From Enterococcus raffinosus (GTDB lineage: Bacteria; Bacillota; Bacilli; Lactobacillales; Enterococcaceae), in NCBI RefSeq assembly GCF_018917525.1, contig NZ_JAHLOS010000003.1, positions 1 through 64,000 on the forward strand: 64,000 nt of DNA. The letters are read 5' to 3'. The translations under genes were made by a program, and so were the position numbers. This document shows, in pieces, positions 52,549 through 61,447 of the stretch. Below the pieces are notes generated by a model. The model had not been told where the DNA came from. It saw only the letters and a list, made by a program, of their open reading frames with translations, and ran no database searches. The first letter of the stretch is position 1, and every line of letters begins with the position of its first letter.

Positions 52549-52868
52549 AAGTTTAGTTGATACATCAGCCATAAATCAAGACTGGTAATCACTAGATAAG
52601 TCGTACCAATCTTGGTACCGAATAGGAAAAAATAGGTAAGGCTACCAAGGAAATAAACGAGCAGTTCTAAGCAAAGTTTCCCGTTGCCAGTCAGAACAGC
52701 TGGGGATTTTGGCGCACCATATCTCGCCCAAACTAGTGTGACAGTAATTGTTAAAACAGCGAAGAGAATTCGTTGTAAAATACCTTTTTTGATAAAGATA
52801 CCACTAAAAAGCCCGCCAACTGTTGCGACTTCAAGTAAAAATCGAATACCTAAGACAATACTAGCCAA
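52536..52868 (-). CDS. YrdB-like (DUF2568) membrane protein
   Basis: About 110 residues with four hydrophobic helices and the YrdB pattern: IRFLLEVATVGGLFSG at the start, FAVLTITVTLVWARYGAPKSP and LCLELLVYFLGSLTYF. TTG 52868 fits GGAGG nine bases upstream; the frame can extend to 52886. Function unknown. Confidence 0.8.
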   Translation of the reverse strand: MASIVLGIRFLLEVATVGGLFSGIFIKKGILQRILFAVLTITVTLVWARYGAPKSPAVLTGNGKLCLELLVYFLGSLTYFFLFGTKIGTTYLVITSLDLWLMYQLNLQGH

Positions 52869-52955
52869 AAAGGTGCACCTCCACAAAAATTTCTATCATT
52901 ATAAGTAGTAGAAAATTCTAAATCATCAGGAAAAAGCAATCAATGTATGGACGTT

Positions 52956-53591
52956 TTAAAGAATAAATGCGATCGCTACAAAAAGATAAGTCCAGCGAAT
53001 ATCTTTTTGGCAGAGAAGATAGATACATCCGGCAACTACTGAAAAAAAGATCGTATATAAACCGCCACTGAACCCTTGAAGAAGAAAATGAATTAGGCCC
53101 CAAGTGATCGCAAGTAGTAATCCTCCACTAGGAAATCGCTCAGACAATCCAAATTGAGACTCGAAAAATTTCTGACCAAACGCGATGACTAATACAATCA
53201 AACTACATTCTGCAAAATAATAAAATAGACGAAAAATAAAGGCAATAATACTTTTCTCCAGTTCCCCATTAAACTCGACGACTGGTTTGAATCCTCCAAA
53301 GCCGATTGTAGAAACTACGATCACAGAAAATACTAAGCAAATAATTAGTATAAGTTTTTTATTTTCCAGAGACCGAGAAATGCTAAAAACATCAAAATTA
53401 AAGCGGCTCTTCGCATAATGAATTAAGAAAAGAGCAACAGCTGACCATAAAATTGCCGTCAATCCGGCATTTACAGCTAGACTCAAACCACTGCTAACCA
53501 ACCCAAGAAGCAATTCCAAACTAAACCCTGCAAAAGCATAAAGTGCCAACCATAAAAAGTCGACAGGTATAATCTTTTTTTCTTTTTCCAA
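52956..53591 (-). CDS. Divergent CPBP-like membrane protein
   Basis: 211 residues with about seven helices. The second half follows the CPBP protease layout (YYFAECSLIVLVIAFGQKFF, SGGLLLAITWGLIHFLLQG, GGLYTIFFSVVAGCIYLL), but the first motif reads AECS instead of EExxxR. The metal site is therefore incomplete, and the protein may be catalytically inactive. A GGAGG site precedes the ATG at 53591. Confidence 0.65.
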   Translation of the reverse strand: MEKEKKIIPVDFLWLALYAFAGFSLELLLGLVSSGLSLAVNAGLTAILWSAVALFLIHYAKSRFNFDVFSISRSLENKKLILIICLVFSVIVVSTIGFGGFKPVVEFNGELEKSIIAFIFRLFYYFAECSLIVLVIAFGQKFFESQFGLSERFPSGGLLLAITWGLIHFLLQGFSGGLYTIFFSVVAGCIYLLCQKDIRWTYLFVAIAFIL

Positions 53592-53692
53592 TTTTGTTCC
53601 TCCAAATTTCTTTTTACTAAGTGTATCAAGTAATTAAGGGATAGGTACTAAAAAATTGAGTAAAGCTCAAGAGAACAATGAGAGGAGATCAA

Positions 53693-53797
53693 ATGAATTG
53701 TAAATTTTTAGACTTTAAAATCACAATTACTCGTTTAAACGAAAGAGAATCATGTATTAATTTTGAAAAATTTCAAAAACAAATTAATGACCGCTGA
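53693..53797 (+). CDS. Possible small protein, 34 residues
   Basis: ATG 53693 with AGAGGAG five bases upstream encodes MNCKFLDFKITITRLNERES followed by CINFEKFQKQINDR. The strong ribosome site is the only support. It lies about 70 bases before the DAP deacetylase gene and might be a leader peptide, although it contains only three Lys. Function unknown. Confidence 0.4.
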   Translation: MNCKFLDFKITITRLNERESCINFEKFQKQINDR

Positions 53798-53868
53798 TGC
53801 AATCTGTACTATAATATGAGAAACTATCAATGATTTTCTAATCAAAAAATAGGATTCTGAGAATTTTT

Positions 53869-55041
53869 ATGGAAATGAGTGAGACGATGATCGATACGGA
53901 AGTCAAAGAGTTAGAAGAGTTAGTCACTACTATGCGCCGCGAATTGCACCAAATCCCCGAATTAGGATTGGAGGAAAAGCAAACGGCAGCGTATATTCGA
54001 AAGAAGTTGGCATCCTTTGGTGTCACAGAGACTTATGAAGTCATTGAGACAGGTACGATCGCGGTCTTACACGGCACCAAACCAGGTAAAACGTTAGCCT
54101 TTCGTTCAGACATTGATGCGTTGCCTGTAGAAGAACAAACGGGCTATGATTTTGCTTCAAAAACACCTGGAAAAATGCATGCCTGCGGTCACGACGGACA
54201 TATGGCAACGCTGCTAGGTTTCATTGCCTATTTACACAAGTATCCAGAAAAAATTCAAGGAACGCTTGTCTTTGTCTTTCAGCCGGCGGAAGAAGGACCA
54301 GGTGGTGCGGAATTAATTATGAAGTCCGGTATTTTACAAAAGCTAGGTGTAGAAGAAATCGTGGGATTGCATGTCTTTCCAGATCTTCCAGCAGGAAAAA
54401 TTTCTTGTCGACCAGGGCCAATGATGGCGCGTAATGCTGAGGTGACGATCACAATCAAGGGCGTCAGCACACATGGCGCACAGCCGCAGCTCGGAGAAGA
54501 TGCAATTGTTGCTGCTGGCGGTGTGATTACTGGTTTGAATAGTATTTTAGCACGAAATATCGGACCATTGGATAACGTGGTGTTGACCTTTGGAACAATT
54601 CACGGTGGCGAGGCGATGAATATTGTCGCTAAGGAAGTTGTTTTACACGGAACAATGCGGGCCTTTGATGATGCCGTATATGAGGAAGTCGTTCGAAGGA
54701 CGGAATTAGTAGCCGGGGAAATTGCTAAAGGCTATGGCTGTGAGGCAGTGGTTGATTTCAATCATATGTATCGAGTCGTTGATAACGATCCGGAAATGGT
54801 GAAGAAATTGGAAAAGGTTGCGGCTGATTATTACGTGGAAACTCCACCATATTTAATCGCAGAAGATTTTTCTTGGTATCAGCAGGAGATTCCTGGGATG
54901 TTTTTCTTCTTAGGGATTCGTGATGAAGAAAAGGGCTATACGTATCCGCTGCATAGTGGAAAGATGAAATTTGATGAGGTAAATCTGTTACTAGGGATTC
55001 AAACCTATGTAAACTTAATTGCTGGATTGAACGAGAATTAA
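53869..55041 (+). CDS. N-acetyldiaminopimelate deacetylase (M20 family)
   Basis: 390 residues of the M20D amidohydrolase family: ATMRRELHQIPELG-type start, HACGHDGHMATLLG (metal-binding Cys/His/Asp/His), QPAEEGPGGAELI (catalytic Glu) and GVSTHGAQPQLGEDAIVAA. Many homologues hydrolyse amino-acyl conjugates such as hippurate. Here the next genes are lysA and dapF and a dapH gene is nearby, so removal of acetyl from N-acetyl-LL-DAP is the natural role. ATG 53887 (codon 7) is an alternative start. Confidence 0.88.
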   Translation: MEMSETMIDTEVKELEELVTTMRRELHQIPELGLEEKQTAAYIRKKLASFGVTETYEVIETGTIAVLHGTKPGKTLAFRSDIDALPVEEQTGYDFASKTPGKMHACGHDGHMATLLGFIAYLHKYPEKIQGTLVFVFQPAEEGPGGAELIMKSGILQKLGVEEIVGLHVFPDLPAGKISCRPGPMMARNAEVTITIKGVSTHGAQPQLGEDAIVAAGGVITGLNSILARNIGPLDNVVLTFGTIHGGEAMNIVAKEVVLHGTMRAFDDAVYEEVVRRTELVAGEIAKGYGCEAVVDFNHMYRVVDNDPEMVKKLEKVAADYYVETPPYLIAEDFSWYQQEIPGMFFFLGIRDEEKGYTYPLHSGKMKFDEVNLLLGIQTYVNLIAGLNEN

Positions 55042-55056
55042 TTGAGGGGGCTTACG

Positions 55057-56355
55057 ATGGAATTTGAAACTAAAAATGGTCATTTAATGTGGGATGGTTG
55101 CGATACTGTTGCTTTAGCAGAGAAATTTGGAACTCCGTTATATGTGTTTTCGCAAACCATGATTGAAAAGAAGTGCCAAGAACTGCAGCGAGATTTTGTC
55201 GAAAAATATGAGAATGTTCGTGTGGCTTTTGCCAGCAAAGCTTTCTCAACGCTTGCGATGCTAAAAATTATTGAAAAGCAATGCTTTTCTTTAGATGTTG
55301 TTTCTGATGGTGAATTGTACACGGCGATCAAAGCTGATTTTCCCGCAGAGCATATTGAAATGAACGGCAACAATAAATCAATCGAAGAGCTAGAAATGGC
55401 GATTGATTATGGCGTTGGTCGAATCATCATCGACAGTCTGCAGGAGGTTGATCTGATTGCGGCAATCGCCAAAGAAAAACAAAAAGTGGTGGATATTTTG
55501 TTCCGTATCACACCTGAAGTCAATGTTCAAACTCATTCATTTATTTCGACAGGACAAAAGGATTCAAAATTTGGGATTCCGATCGATGAGGCAATCTTGT
55601 TCCCGCAAATCGAACATGCGATTGAAACACCAGAAGTGAATTTTTTAGGTTTTCATTTCCATGTAGGTAGTCAATTATTTGATAATCATGCCCATCTAGC
55701 AGCGGTAGAAATTGCTTTAGATTTGGTTAAAATGGTAAAAGACCGTTTTGACTATACAATCAAGGAATTGAACTTTGGCGGCGGTTTCGGTGTTCGCTAC
55801 ACAGATGCAGATCAGCCAAAGCCTTTTAGTTATTTTACAGATCCTATGATGGAAAAAGTATTGGCTTTTTGCGAAACAGAAAACTTACCGCAGCCTGCAG
55901 TTGTGATTGAGCCAGGCCGGAGTATCGTTGCTGAAGCAGGGATCAGCCTACACAAAATTGGTGCGATCAAAGAGCTTCCTGGATTGCGAAAATATGTCAG
56001 TATCGATGGTGGGATGACCGATAATATTCGTCCGGGACTTTATGATGCGGAGTATACAGGAATTTTAGCCAACAAAGCAGATGTTAAAGCAACGGAAAAA
56101 GTGACGGTTTCAGGTAAGGCCTGTGAAAGTACGGATATTTTGGTCAAAGATATTGAGCTGCCAGTGGTTGAAGCTGGCGATATTTTTGCTACTTTTTCAA
56201 CGGGAGCTTATGGCTATTCTATGGCAAGCAATTACAACAAATTAGCGATTCCAGCCGTTGCGTTAACAAAAGCAGGACAAGCCGAAATTATCGTAAAAAG
56301 ACAGACCTTGGATCAGATGATTCAAAATGAAGAAATTCCTGAATTTTTGAAATAA
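55057..56355 (+). CDS. lysA: Diaminopimelate decarboxylase LysA
   Basis: ATG 55057 has GAGGGGGC upstream, giving 432 residues. PLP enzyme of alanine-racemase fold: the PLP lysine in VAFASKAFST, HFHVGSQ, LNFGGGFGVRY, EPGRSIV, the active-site Cys in GKACESTDIL and GAYGYSMASNYN. It converts meso-DAP to L-lysine, the last step. It is 15 bases after the deacetylase gene and 24 before dapF. Confidence 0.95.
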   Translation: MEFETKNGHLMWDGCDTVALAEKFGTPLYVFSQTMIEKKCQELQRDFVEKYENVRVAFASKAFSTLAMLKIIEKQCFSLDVVSDGELYTAIKADFPAEHIEMNGNNKSIEELEMAIDYGVGRIIIDSLQEVDLIAAIAKEKQKVVDILFRITPEVNVQTHSFISTGQKDSKFGIPIDEAILFPQIEHAIETPEVNFLGFHFHVGSQLFDNHAHLAAVEIALDLVKMVKDRFDYTIKELNFGGGFGVRYTDADQPKPFSYFTDPMMEKVLAFCETENLPQPAVVIEPGRSIVAEAGISLHKIGAIKELPGLRKYVSIDGGMTDNIRPGLYDAEYTGILANKADVKATEKVTVSGKACESTDILVKDIELPVVEAGDIFATFSTGAYGYSMASNYNKLAIPAVALTKAGQAEIIVKRQTLDQMIQNEEIPEFLK

Positions 56356-56379
56356 AGACTCTTGAAATGAGGCGGATGA

Positions 56380-57207
56380 ATGAACATTCCTTTTTATAAA
56401 CTACAAGGTGCCGGCAATGATTTTATTTTGATCGACAATCAAGAACTGAACTTTGCCAGTGAACAATTGACCAAATTTGCGGCTCGTGTTTGTACTCGTC
56501 GTGTCTCCGTTGGAGCAGATACTTTGATCGCGGTAGAGGCAGCCCGCGGTTCCGGTGATTTTTATGCTCGCTTTTTCAATGCTGACGGTTCTGAAGCAGA
56601 AATGTGCGGAAATGGCGCTCGCTGTGTGGCGCGCTGGGCATATGATACGGGTATTGCGAAAGAGAATATGGTTATTGAAACAATTGCAGGTGATGTGCCA
56701 GCAGAACGTTTGGACAAGAGGGCCTATCGCGTACAGTTGAACTCACCAACCGTTTTTGAAGGAGATAAAGTGATTCAGGTTGATGGAAAAGAGGTAACCG
56801 TGGATTATGTTGAATTGGGGAATCCAGGGATTCCTCATTTAGTTGTTCACGTACCGGATTTAGCTATGACTGAATTAGAAACAATTGTTAAATTCGCTAG
56901 AAAATTGAGAAATCATTCGGCCTTCGAAAAAGGCGCTAATGTGAACTTCTATGATATATTGTCTGATCAAACGGTGGTAGAGCGCACCTATGAACGAGGT
57001 GTGGAAGATTTCACTTTGGCCTGCGGTACCGGAACCGGCTCAACGGCATATGCATTGACTAAAAAAGGTCTGGTCAAAAGTGATCCAGTAGTAATTGAAG
57101 TCTTAGGTGGACAGCTTCAAGTGAATGTTGTCGAGGATGACCTTTATTTAATTGGTGACACGAATATGGTTGTCAAAGGAACAATTTTAGATGAAGATTT
57201 AGCGTAA
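56380..57207 (+). CDS. dapF: Diaminopimelate epimerase DapF
   Basis: A 275-residue cofactor-independent racemase. The two catalytic Cys lie in ADGSEAEMCGNGARC and LACGTGTGSTA, and YKLQGAGNDFILID is the standard N-terminus. It converts LL-DAP to meso-DAP for lysine and, in organisms with DAP peptidoglycan, for the wall. In enterococci the wall uses lysine, so the pathway here mainly serves lysine supply. Confidence 0.95.
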   Translation: MNIPFYKLQGAGNDFILIDNQELNFASEQLTKFAARVCTRRVSVGADTLIAVEAARGSGDFYARFFNADGSEAEMCGNGARCVARWAYDTGIAKENMVIETIAGDVPAERLDKRAYRVQLNSPTVFEGDKVIQVDGKEVTVDYVELGNPGIPHLVVHVPDLAMTELETIVKFARKLRNHSAFEKGANVNFYDILSDQTVVERTYERGVEDFTLACGTGTGSTAYALTKKGLVKSDPVVIEVLGGQLQVNVVEDDLYLIGDTNMVVKGTILDEDLA

Positions 57208-57208
57208 A

Positions 57209-57238
57209 AGAAGGTGACCGTGCGTGGTCATCTTTTTT
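57209..57238 (+). terminator. Terminator after dapF
   Basis: GGTGACC / GGTCATC stem with a short loop, then TTTTTTT. Confidence 0.7.
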
Positions 57239-57271
57239 TGGGGGGATGAGAAAATAGTAGGAGGAATGTAG

Positions 57272-57841
57272 ATGGCGTTGAAGTGGGGAATCGCGTTTCT
57301 TTATTTTATGTTGGATTGGTTTATTCCGGGAATAGGGCTCCCAGAAAATTTATTTGCTTTGAGAGTGCTTGTTACACCGGCCTTTCTTATTCTTGTCATT
57401 CTATTGTTTGGAAAATCATTGATTGAAGATTTTAAAAAGCTCAAGTGGAGAGAAATTCTAGTTATCGTTGTCATAGGAATGCTTTTACTTTGTTTAACCA
57501 ATTGGTTATTTGACACAGGGAGCAGAACCAATGAGAATGTGAGTGTTTCATGGATATATCTATTGTCAGCGATAACCTATGGTCCATTTTTCGAAGAAAT
57601 GATCCTTCGATATTGCATGATTCCATTGTCAGGAAGTAAGTGGACAAAATTTCTTTTGCTTATCCTATCAGCAAGCTTGTTTTCAGTGATTCATGGTTTC
57701 AGTTTTACTGTGAGCTATTTTATTTCTGGAATCATTTTTGGCTCAATTTATTTAGTGAAAAAGAATATTTGGTATTCGATTATTGTTCATTATATCAATA
57801 ACTTGATTGCTGTTGGGATCATCTTATTTTATATGTCTTAA
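57272..57841 (+). CDS. CPBP family intramembrane metalloprotease
   Basis: A 189-residue protein with about six helices and the full CPBP signature: EEMILRY (EExxxR) near residue 110, VIHGFSF (His) near 147 and HYINN (His, Asn) near 178. Rce1-like proteases of this type act in bacteriocin maturation or immunity or in stress signalling. The gene stands alone; no bacteriocin gene is adjacent. GTAGGAGG precedes the ATG. Confidence 0.85.
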   Translation: MALKWGIAFLYFMLDWFIPGIGLPENLFALRVLVTPAFLILVILLFGKSLIEDFKKLKWREILVIVVIGMLLLCLTNWLFDTGSRTNENVSVSWIYLLSAITYGPFFEEMILRYCMIPLSGSKWTKFLLLILSASLFSVIHGFSFTVSYFISGIIFGSIYLVKKNIWYSIIVHYINNLIAVGIILFYMS

Positions 57842-57911
57842 ATCCTTCTTCATTGACGAGAGTTTTTTTAGGACGTATCATGAGATGAATAGAGTTACTT
57901 AGGAGGCCGAT

Positions 57912-58811
57912 ATGGAGAAATTTAAAAAAATGGTGGCGATCGAGCCAACCAAATTATTACCTGAATGGGATGAAAAACTCAAGGATCTAGCAGAAGAAAC
58001 TTTTTTTTATGAGGATATTCCGACGGATGCAGCGACAATTATCGATCGAATAGGTGACGCAGATTGTGTGATGTTGAGTTTTACCAGCTTTATTGATAAG
58101 GAAGTCTTAGATGCTTGCCCGAATATTCGTTATATTGGAATTTGTGCTAGCTTGTATGCGCCAGAAAATGCGAACGTAGATATTCTCCATGCAGAGAAAA
58201 AAGGGATCGTGGTAACAGGCGTTCGTGATTATGGCGATGAAGGTGTGAAGGAATATGCCATCAGTGAATTGGTTCGTTTATTACAAGGGCGCGGACCTGC
58301 GATGTGGAAGGATGAGCCAATGGAATTGACCGATGTCAAAGTCGGCATTGTGGGCATGGGAACAGTCGGCAGCTTATTGGCGAAAACGATGAAGTTCTTT
58401 GGTATGAACGTCAATTATTATAGTCGAACGCGCAAACCTGAAATTGAAAAAGAATTGAATATGACTTATTTGTCCTTAGATGAGCTGTTAGAGAAGGTAG
58501 ATATCTTAATTACTTGTCTGAATAAAAATGTTGTCCTATTAGATGAAGTAGCTTTTAATCAGTTTGGCAATGGGAAAATTTTGATGAATGTTTCGATTGC
58601 GCCGTCTCATGAAGTGCCAGCGCTAAAAAAATGGTTGGCAGAACCTGGGAACTATGCGTTTAGTGATACTGAAGCAGGATTAGGCGAAGAAGTGATAGGG
58701 TTACCGAATGTTTTTGCCGGAAAAACCAACGCCGGTCTAACTTCGATGGCAAAAGTTCGTTTGGCTCAAAAAGTCATTGCAAATATTAAGGAATTTCAAG
58801 CAAATCATTAA
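57912..58811 (+). CDS. D-isomer-specific 2-hydroxyacid dehydrogenase family protein
   Basis: 299 residues. The NAD-binding domain (about 135-265) has VGIVGMGTVGSLLAKTMKFFGM; the substrate loop RDYGDEGVKEYAISELVRLL replaces the usual NV...E. The active-site His/Glu pair is not obvious: the C-terminal part reads EAGLGEEVIGLPNVFAGKTNAG. The enzyme should reduce or oxidise a 2-hydroxyacid with NAD, but the substrate cannot be named. Monocistronic with a downstream terminator. Confidence 0.8.
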   Translation: MEKFKKMVAIEPTKLLPEWDEKLKDLAEETFFYEDIPTDAATIIDRIGDADCVMLSFTSFIDKEVLDACPNIRYIGICASLYAPENANVDILHAEKKGIVVTGVRDYGDEGVKEYAISELVRLLQGRGPAMWKDEPMELTDVKVGIVGMGTVGSLLAKTMKFFGMNVNYYSRTRKPEIEKELNMTYLSLDELLEKVDILITCLNKNVVLLDEVAFNQFGNGKILMNVSIAPSHEVPALKKWLAEPGNYAFSDTEAGLGEEVIGLPNVFAGKTNAGLTSMAKVRLAQKVIANIKEFQANH

Positions 58812-58821
58812 TGGAGATTTT

Positions 58822-58859
58822 ATGAAGATTCAAGCGTAATGTCGTTTGAATCTTTTTTA
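58822..58859 (+). terminator. Terminator of hydroxyacid dehydrogenase gene
   Basis: AAGATTCAA / TTTGAATCTT with an 11-base loop, then TTTTTT. Confidence 0.85.
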
Positions 58860-59023
58860 ATGTCCAAGCGTATGTAAAGAAATATTACGTGAAATGTTGC
58901 TTTTTTCAAATTATTTTTATCTCATGTCATATAATATTACATTGGTTATTGAAATTCCCTTGAAAACTCGCTATGATAATACAAATGATGGTTGCGTGTT
59001 TTGAAAAGAAATGGGGAAAAGAT

Positions 59024-59188
59024 ATGGAATATCAATACTTAGTTCAGGTAGAAACGATTGTCGGAGAAATGACCGAGGAAACATTCAATACTCGTCGAGA
59101 AGCGCTGTGCTATGCAACAAATTATGCAAAAGTTAAGATGAGCAAAGTATTCAGATCAGGTGAGATATTACATGAGTTCAATTATTAA
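59024..59188 (+). CDS. Small hypothetical protein, 54 residues
   Basis: ATG 59024 is preceded by GGGGAAAAG, so the longer frame from 58973 is not needed. It starts MEYQYLVQVETIVGEMTEET and ends GEILHEFNY, a strand-strand-helix pattern (NTRREALCYATNYAKVKM). Soluble, no known motif. A terminator follows. Confidence 0.55.
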   Translation: MEYQYLVQVETIVGEMTEETFNTRREALCYATNYAKVKMSKVFRSGEILHEFNY

Positions 59189-59228
59189 GCATTGAGACCA
59201 TAGGATTATTGAAGTTTGTATAGTGTTT

Positions 59229-59270
59229 AGAAAAAGGCTTTGTCTTTATGGACGAAGCCCTTTTTTTCGT
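59229..59270. terminator. Bidirectional terminator
   Basis: AAAAAGGCTTTGTC..GACGAAGCCCTTTTTTT forms a stem with T tracts on both strands. Confidence 0.75.
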
Positions 59271-60136
59271 ACTTGAATCAAATTTCCGGCAACAAAAATC
59301 AGAATACCTAACCAAATAAAGGCAAAGGCAATGAATTGCGGCAAGGCATATGGTTCATGGAATAGGAAGATTGCCATCACTAGCATGATGGTCGGATTCA
59401 CATACTGGAGAAAACCGAGCGTTATATAAGATAGCTTCTTCACAGCAGTTGCAAAAAGTAGCAAAGGAATTGCCGTTACCACACCGGCCCCCATTAACAA
59501 TACATTTGTACTCATTGAATAATTCATGAATCCAGTCGGTGAAATAAAAAACAAATAGATTAGACCGATTGGCGCAATAATCAATGTTTCCAAGGTGATG
59601 CTTGTTGCAGAACTCAACTGCAACTGTTTTTTTGTTAATCCATACAAACAAAAACTAGCTGCTAAAAAAAGCGAATTGAAGGGGAAAACACCGGTTTGGA
59701 GCGTCAATAATATCACTCCAGTTAGTGCCGAAAGACTAGCCAGCTTGGCTTGCTTCGTCAGCGGCTCTTTTAAATAGAGAGCACCAGCCAGTACATTTAG
59801 TAATGGATTAATATAATAGCCTAAACTAGCTTGTTGAACTTGTCCAATTGACATCGTATAAATAAAGATTCCCCAGTTTAATGAGACGAAAATCGCCGCC
59901 ATAATAACAGCGAGAACCTTTTTTCGATTTTTTAAAAGTACTTTGACCTCTTGAATAAAAGTAGGCATCTTTCGTAATGCAATCATGTAAAGCAACATAA
60001 AAATCAGAGACCAAATAATTCGATAAAACAAAATATCAATAGAGCTGACACCGCCTAGCAGTTTCCAGTAAAGCGGCAGGATGCCCCAAAGAATATATGC
60101 ACCAAATCCATAAACTAACCCAGAATCTTTTTTCAT
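59246..60136 (-). CDS. rarD: RarD-like EamA-family transporter
   Basis: The start at 60136 (MKKDSGLVYGFGAYILWGIL) has AAGGAGG five bases before it. 296 residues with ten helices in two EamA repeats. The N-terminal AYILWGILPLYWKLL and LFYRIIWSLIF and the central GYYINPLLNVLAGALYLKEPL are typical of RarD. These proteins are predicted drug/metabolite exporters, with some RarD proteins linked to chloramphenicol sensitivity. The substrate is unknown. Confidence 0.88.
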   Translation of the reverse strand: MKKDSGLVYGFGAYILWGILPLYWKLLGGVSSIDILFYRIIWSLIFMLLYMIALRKMPTFIQEVKVLLKNRKKVLAVIMAAIFVSLNWGIFIYTMSIGQVQQASLGYYINPLLNVLAGALYLKEPLTKQAKLASLSALTGVILLTLQTGVFPFNSLFLAASFCLYGLTKKQLQLSSATSITLETLIIAPIGLIYLFFISPTGFMNYSMSTNVLLMGAGVVTAIPLLLFATAVKKLSYITLGFLQYVNPTIMLVMAIFLFHEPYALPQFIAFAFIWLGILIFVAGNLIQVRKKGLRP

Positions 60137-60248
60137 CAGAACCTCCTTGTTTGAATCGTATTTTACCATTTTAACACAAACAATTGAGAGATAATTTGAA
60201 AAAAAGGGATTAGATGATTATAAATAATATGAGATTATGAAAATCAGA

Positions 60249-60431
60249 TTAACGATTTTGAGCTTCTTTGATTGATTTGAAGGCATTGATACCAAATGAA
60301 ATTAGAAAGAAGAAGCTTGCTAGTTTTAAGACCGCACCCGATTGAAAGGCGAAGAAAAGTGAAACGAAAAAATAGGAAATAGCGATATAGGTATACATAT
60401 TATTGAATTTTTTCAGGTTCAAAAGGATCAC
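60249..60431 (-). CDS. Small membrane protein, about 57-60 residues
   Basis: Two hydrophobic helices (about 13-30 and 36-52) between basic ends, ending FKSIKEAQNR. AAAGAGGTG precedes either GTG 60431 or, more plausibly, TTG 60422. Family unknown. Confidence 0.5.
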   Translation of the reverse strand: MILLNLKKFNNMYTYIAISYFFVSLFFAFQSGAVLKLASFFFLISFGINAFKSIKEAQNR

Positions 60432-60675
60432 CTCTTTAAAGAAAGTATATGCTTTTGAGGAAACCGCGTCAAAATGGATGTTTTGAAAAAAATCGTATTC
60501 TGAAATTTTGTAATATAGAAGTTAAGAAATCTTTATAGCTAAGCTTGGGAATAGAATTGTAGGAGTTCTATTAAGAAACCCAAAATGAAAAAAAGAGGAG
60601 AAACGGTCGTTGAATGAAAGATTATCCGAAAAATTTCACTTTTTACAAGTTACAGTGATTTTAGTTGTGAGAGGA

Positions 60676-61107
60676 TCAAAGAATCCACTCCATCAAAAAT
60701 TCTTCTTCAATTGTTTCATAATCTGTTGTTTCCTTTAGAATCGTGAAACCTTGTTTTAAGTAAAACTGAACAGCACGTTCATTTTTTTGATAAACGCTTA
60801 ATAATAATTTTGAATGCTTCTCTTTTATTCTTGCCAATAATTGCCCACCAATTCCTAATGATCTGTATTCCTGCAATACAAAGATTCCAGCAATATACTC
60901 GTCAATCAAGCCAAGAAAGCCGATGATTTTCTCGTTATGATAGTAGGCATAAAGATCAGCGGTAGTGAGGGACGCCTTAACTGTTTGATAATTTTTGAGC
61001 CAATAATTCCGGTCAATAAAAGCATGAGCCTCCAAATTGCTCCTTAACCAAATAGATGAAATGGTTTCTAAATCTGCGTCAGTAATTGTTTCAATCCGTC
61101 TAATCAT
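60676..61107 (-). CDS. GNAT acetyltransferase
   Basis: About 143 residues from ATG 61107 (MIRRIETITDADLETISSIW). The GNAT core is visible as IIGFLGLIDEYIAGIFVLQEYRSLGIGGQLLARI with the R/Q-x-x-G-x-G/A acetyl-CoA loop (RSLGIGG) and VYQKNERAVQFYLKQGF. It resembles the PanZ/YjaB-like group. Substrate unknown. Confidence 0.85.
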   Translation of the reverse strand: MIRRIETITDADLETISSIWLRSNLEAHAFIDRNYWLKNYQTVKASLTTADLYAYYHNEKIIGFLGLIDEYIAGIFVLQEYRSLGIGGQLLARIKEKHSKLLLSVYQKNERAVQFYLKQGFTILKETTDYETIEEEFLMEWIL

Positions 61108-61144
61108 CATAAGCTCCAATTTTTTTAGTTTAATATAGTAAAGT

Positions 61145-61330
61145 TCAGTCTTTATCTATCGATTGAAAAAATGGTTCTTCAGCATTTGAGTAATAGTCTT
61201 TATTTAGTTTATCCTCAGATTTTACTCCTAATAAGGAAACGAGCATTGGGGTGAATCCTAAAACGCCGAGAAAAATTGCTAAGGGAATATAAACCCGTTT
61301 CTTTTCTAAGATGGATCGTTTGCTCGACAT
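61145..61330 (-). CDS. Small membrane-anchored protein, 61 residues
   Basis: The start at 61330 (MSSKRSILEKKRVYIPLAIF) has AAAAGGAG upstream. One hydrophobic helix (about 14-35) after a basic N-terminus, then an acidic 25-residue tail with LNKDYYSNAEEPFF. No family recognised. It lies just downstream of the galK terminator and is transcribed separately. Confidence 0.5.
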   Translation of the reverse strand: MSSKRSILEKKRVYIPLAIFLGVLGFTPMLVSLLGVKSEDKLNKDYYSNAEEPFFQSIDKD

Positions 61331-61393
61331 GGGAAAGACTCCTTTTCCATAATTGTAGACGAAAGATAGTTTGAAGGCGAAATTCTTTGATAA

Positions 61394-61433
61394 CAAAAAA
61401 CGCCCTCTACCCAAAACGATGGATAGAGGCGTT
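61394..61433 (-). terminator. Terminator of galM-galK
   Basis: CGCCTCTATCC / GGGTAGAGGGCG (one bulge) and a run of six T on the minus strand. Confidence 0.8.
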
Positions 61434-61447
61434 CATTACTTTAAGGT

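Noticed and set aside
53592-53868. Search for a lysine riboswitch or T-box before the deacetylase-lysA-dapF genes
   Set aside because: None of the conserved L-box or T-box core motifs is present; only a TATAAT-like -10 and a small frame were found.
60570-60670. 10- and 14-codon frames after GGAG-like sites
   Set aside because: Too short, overlapping and without a terminator or other support.
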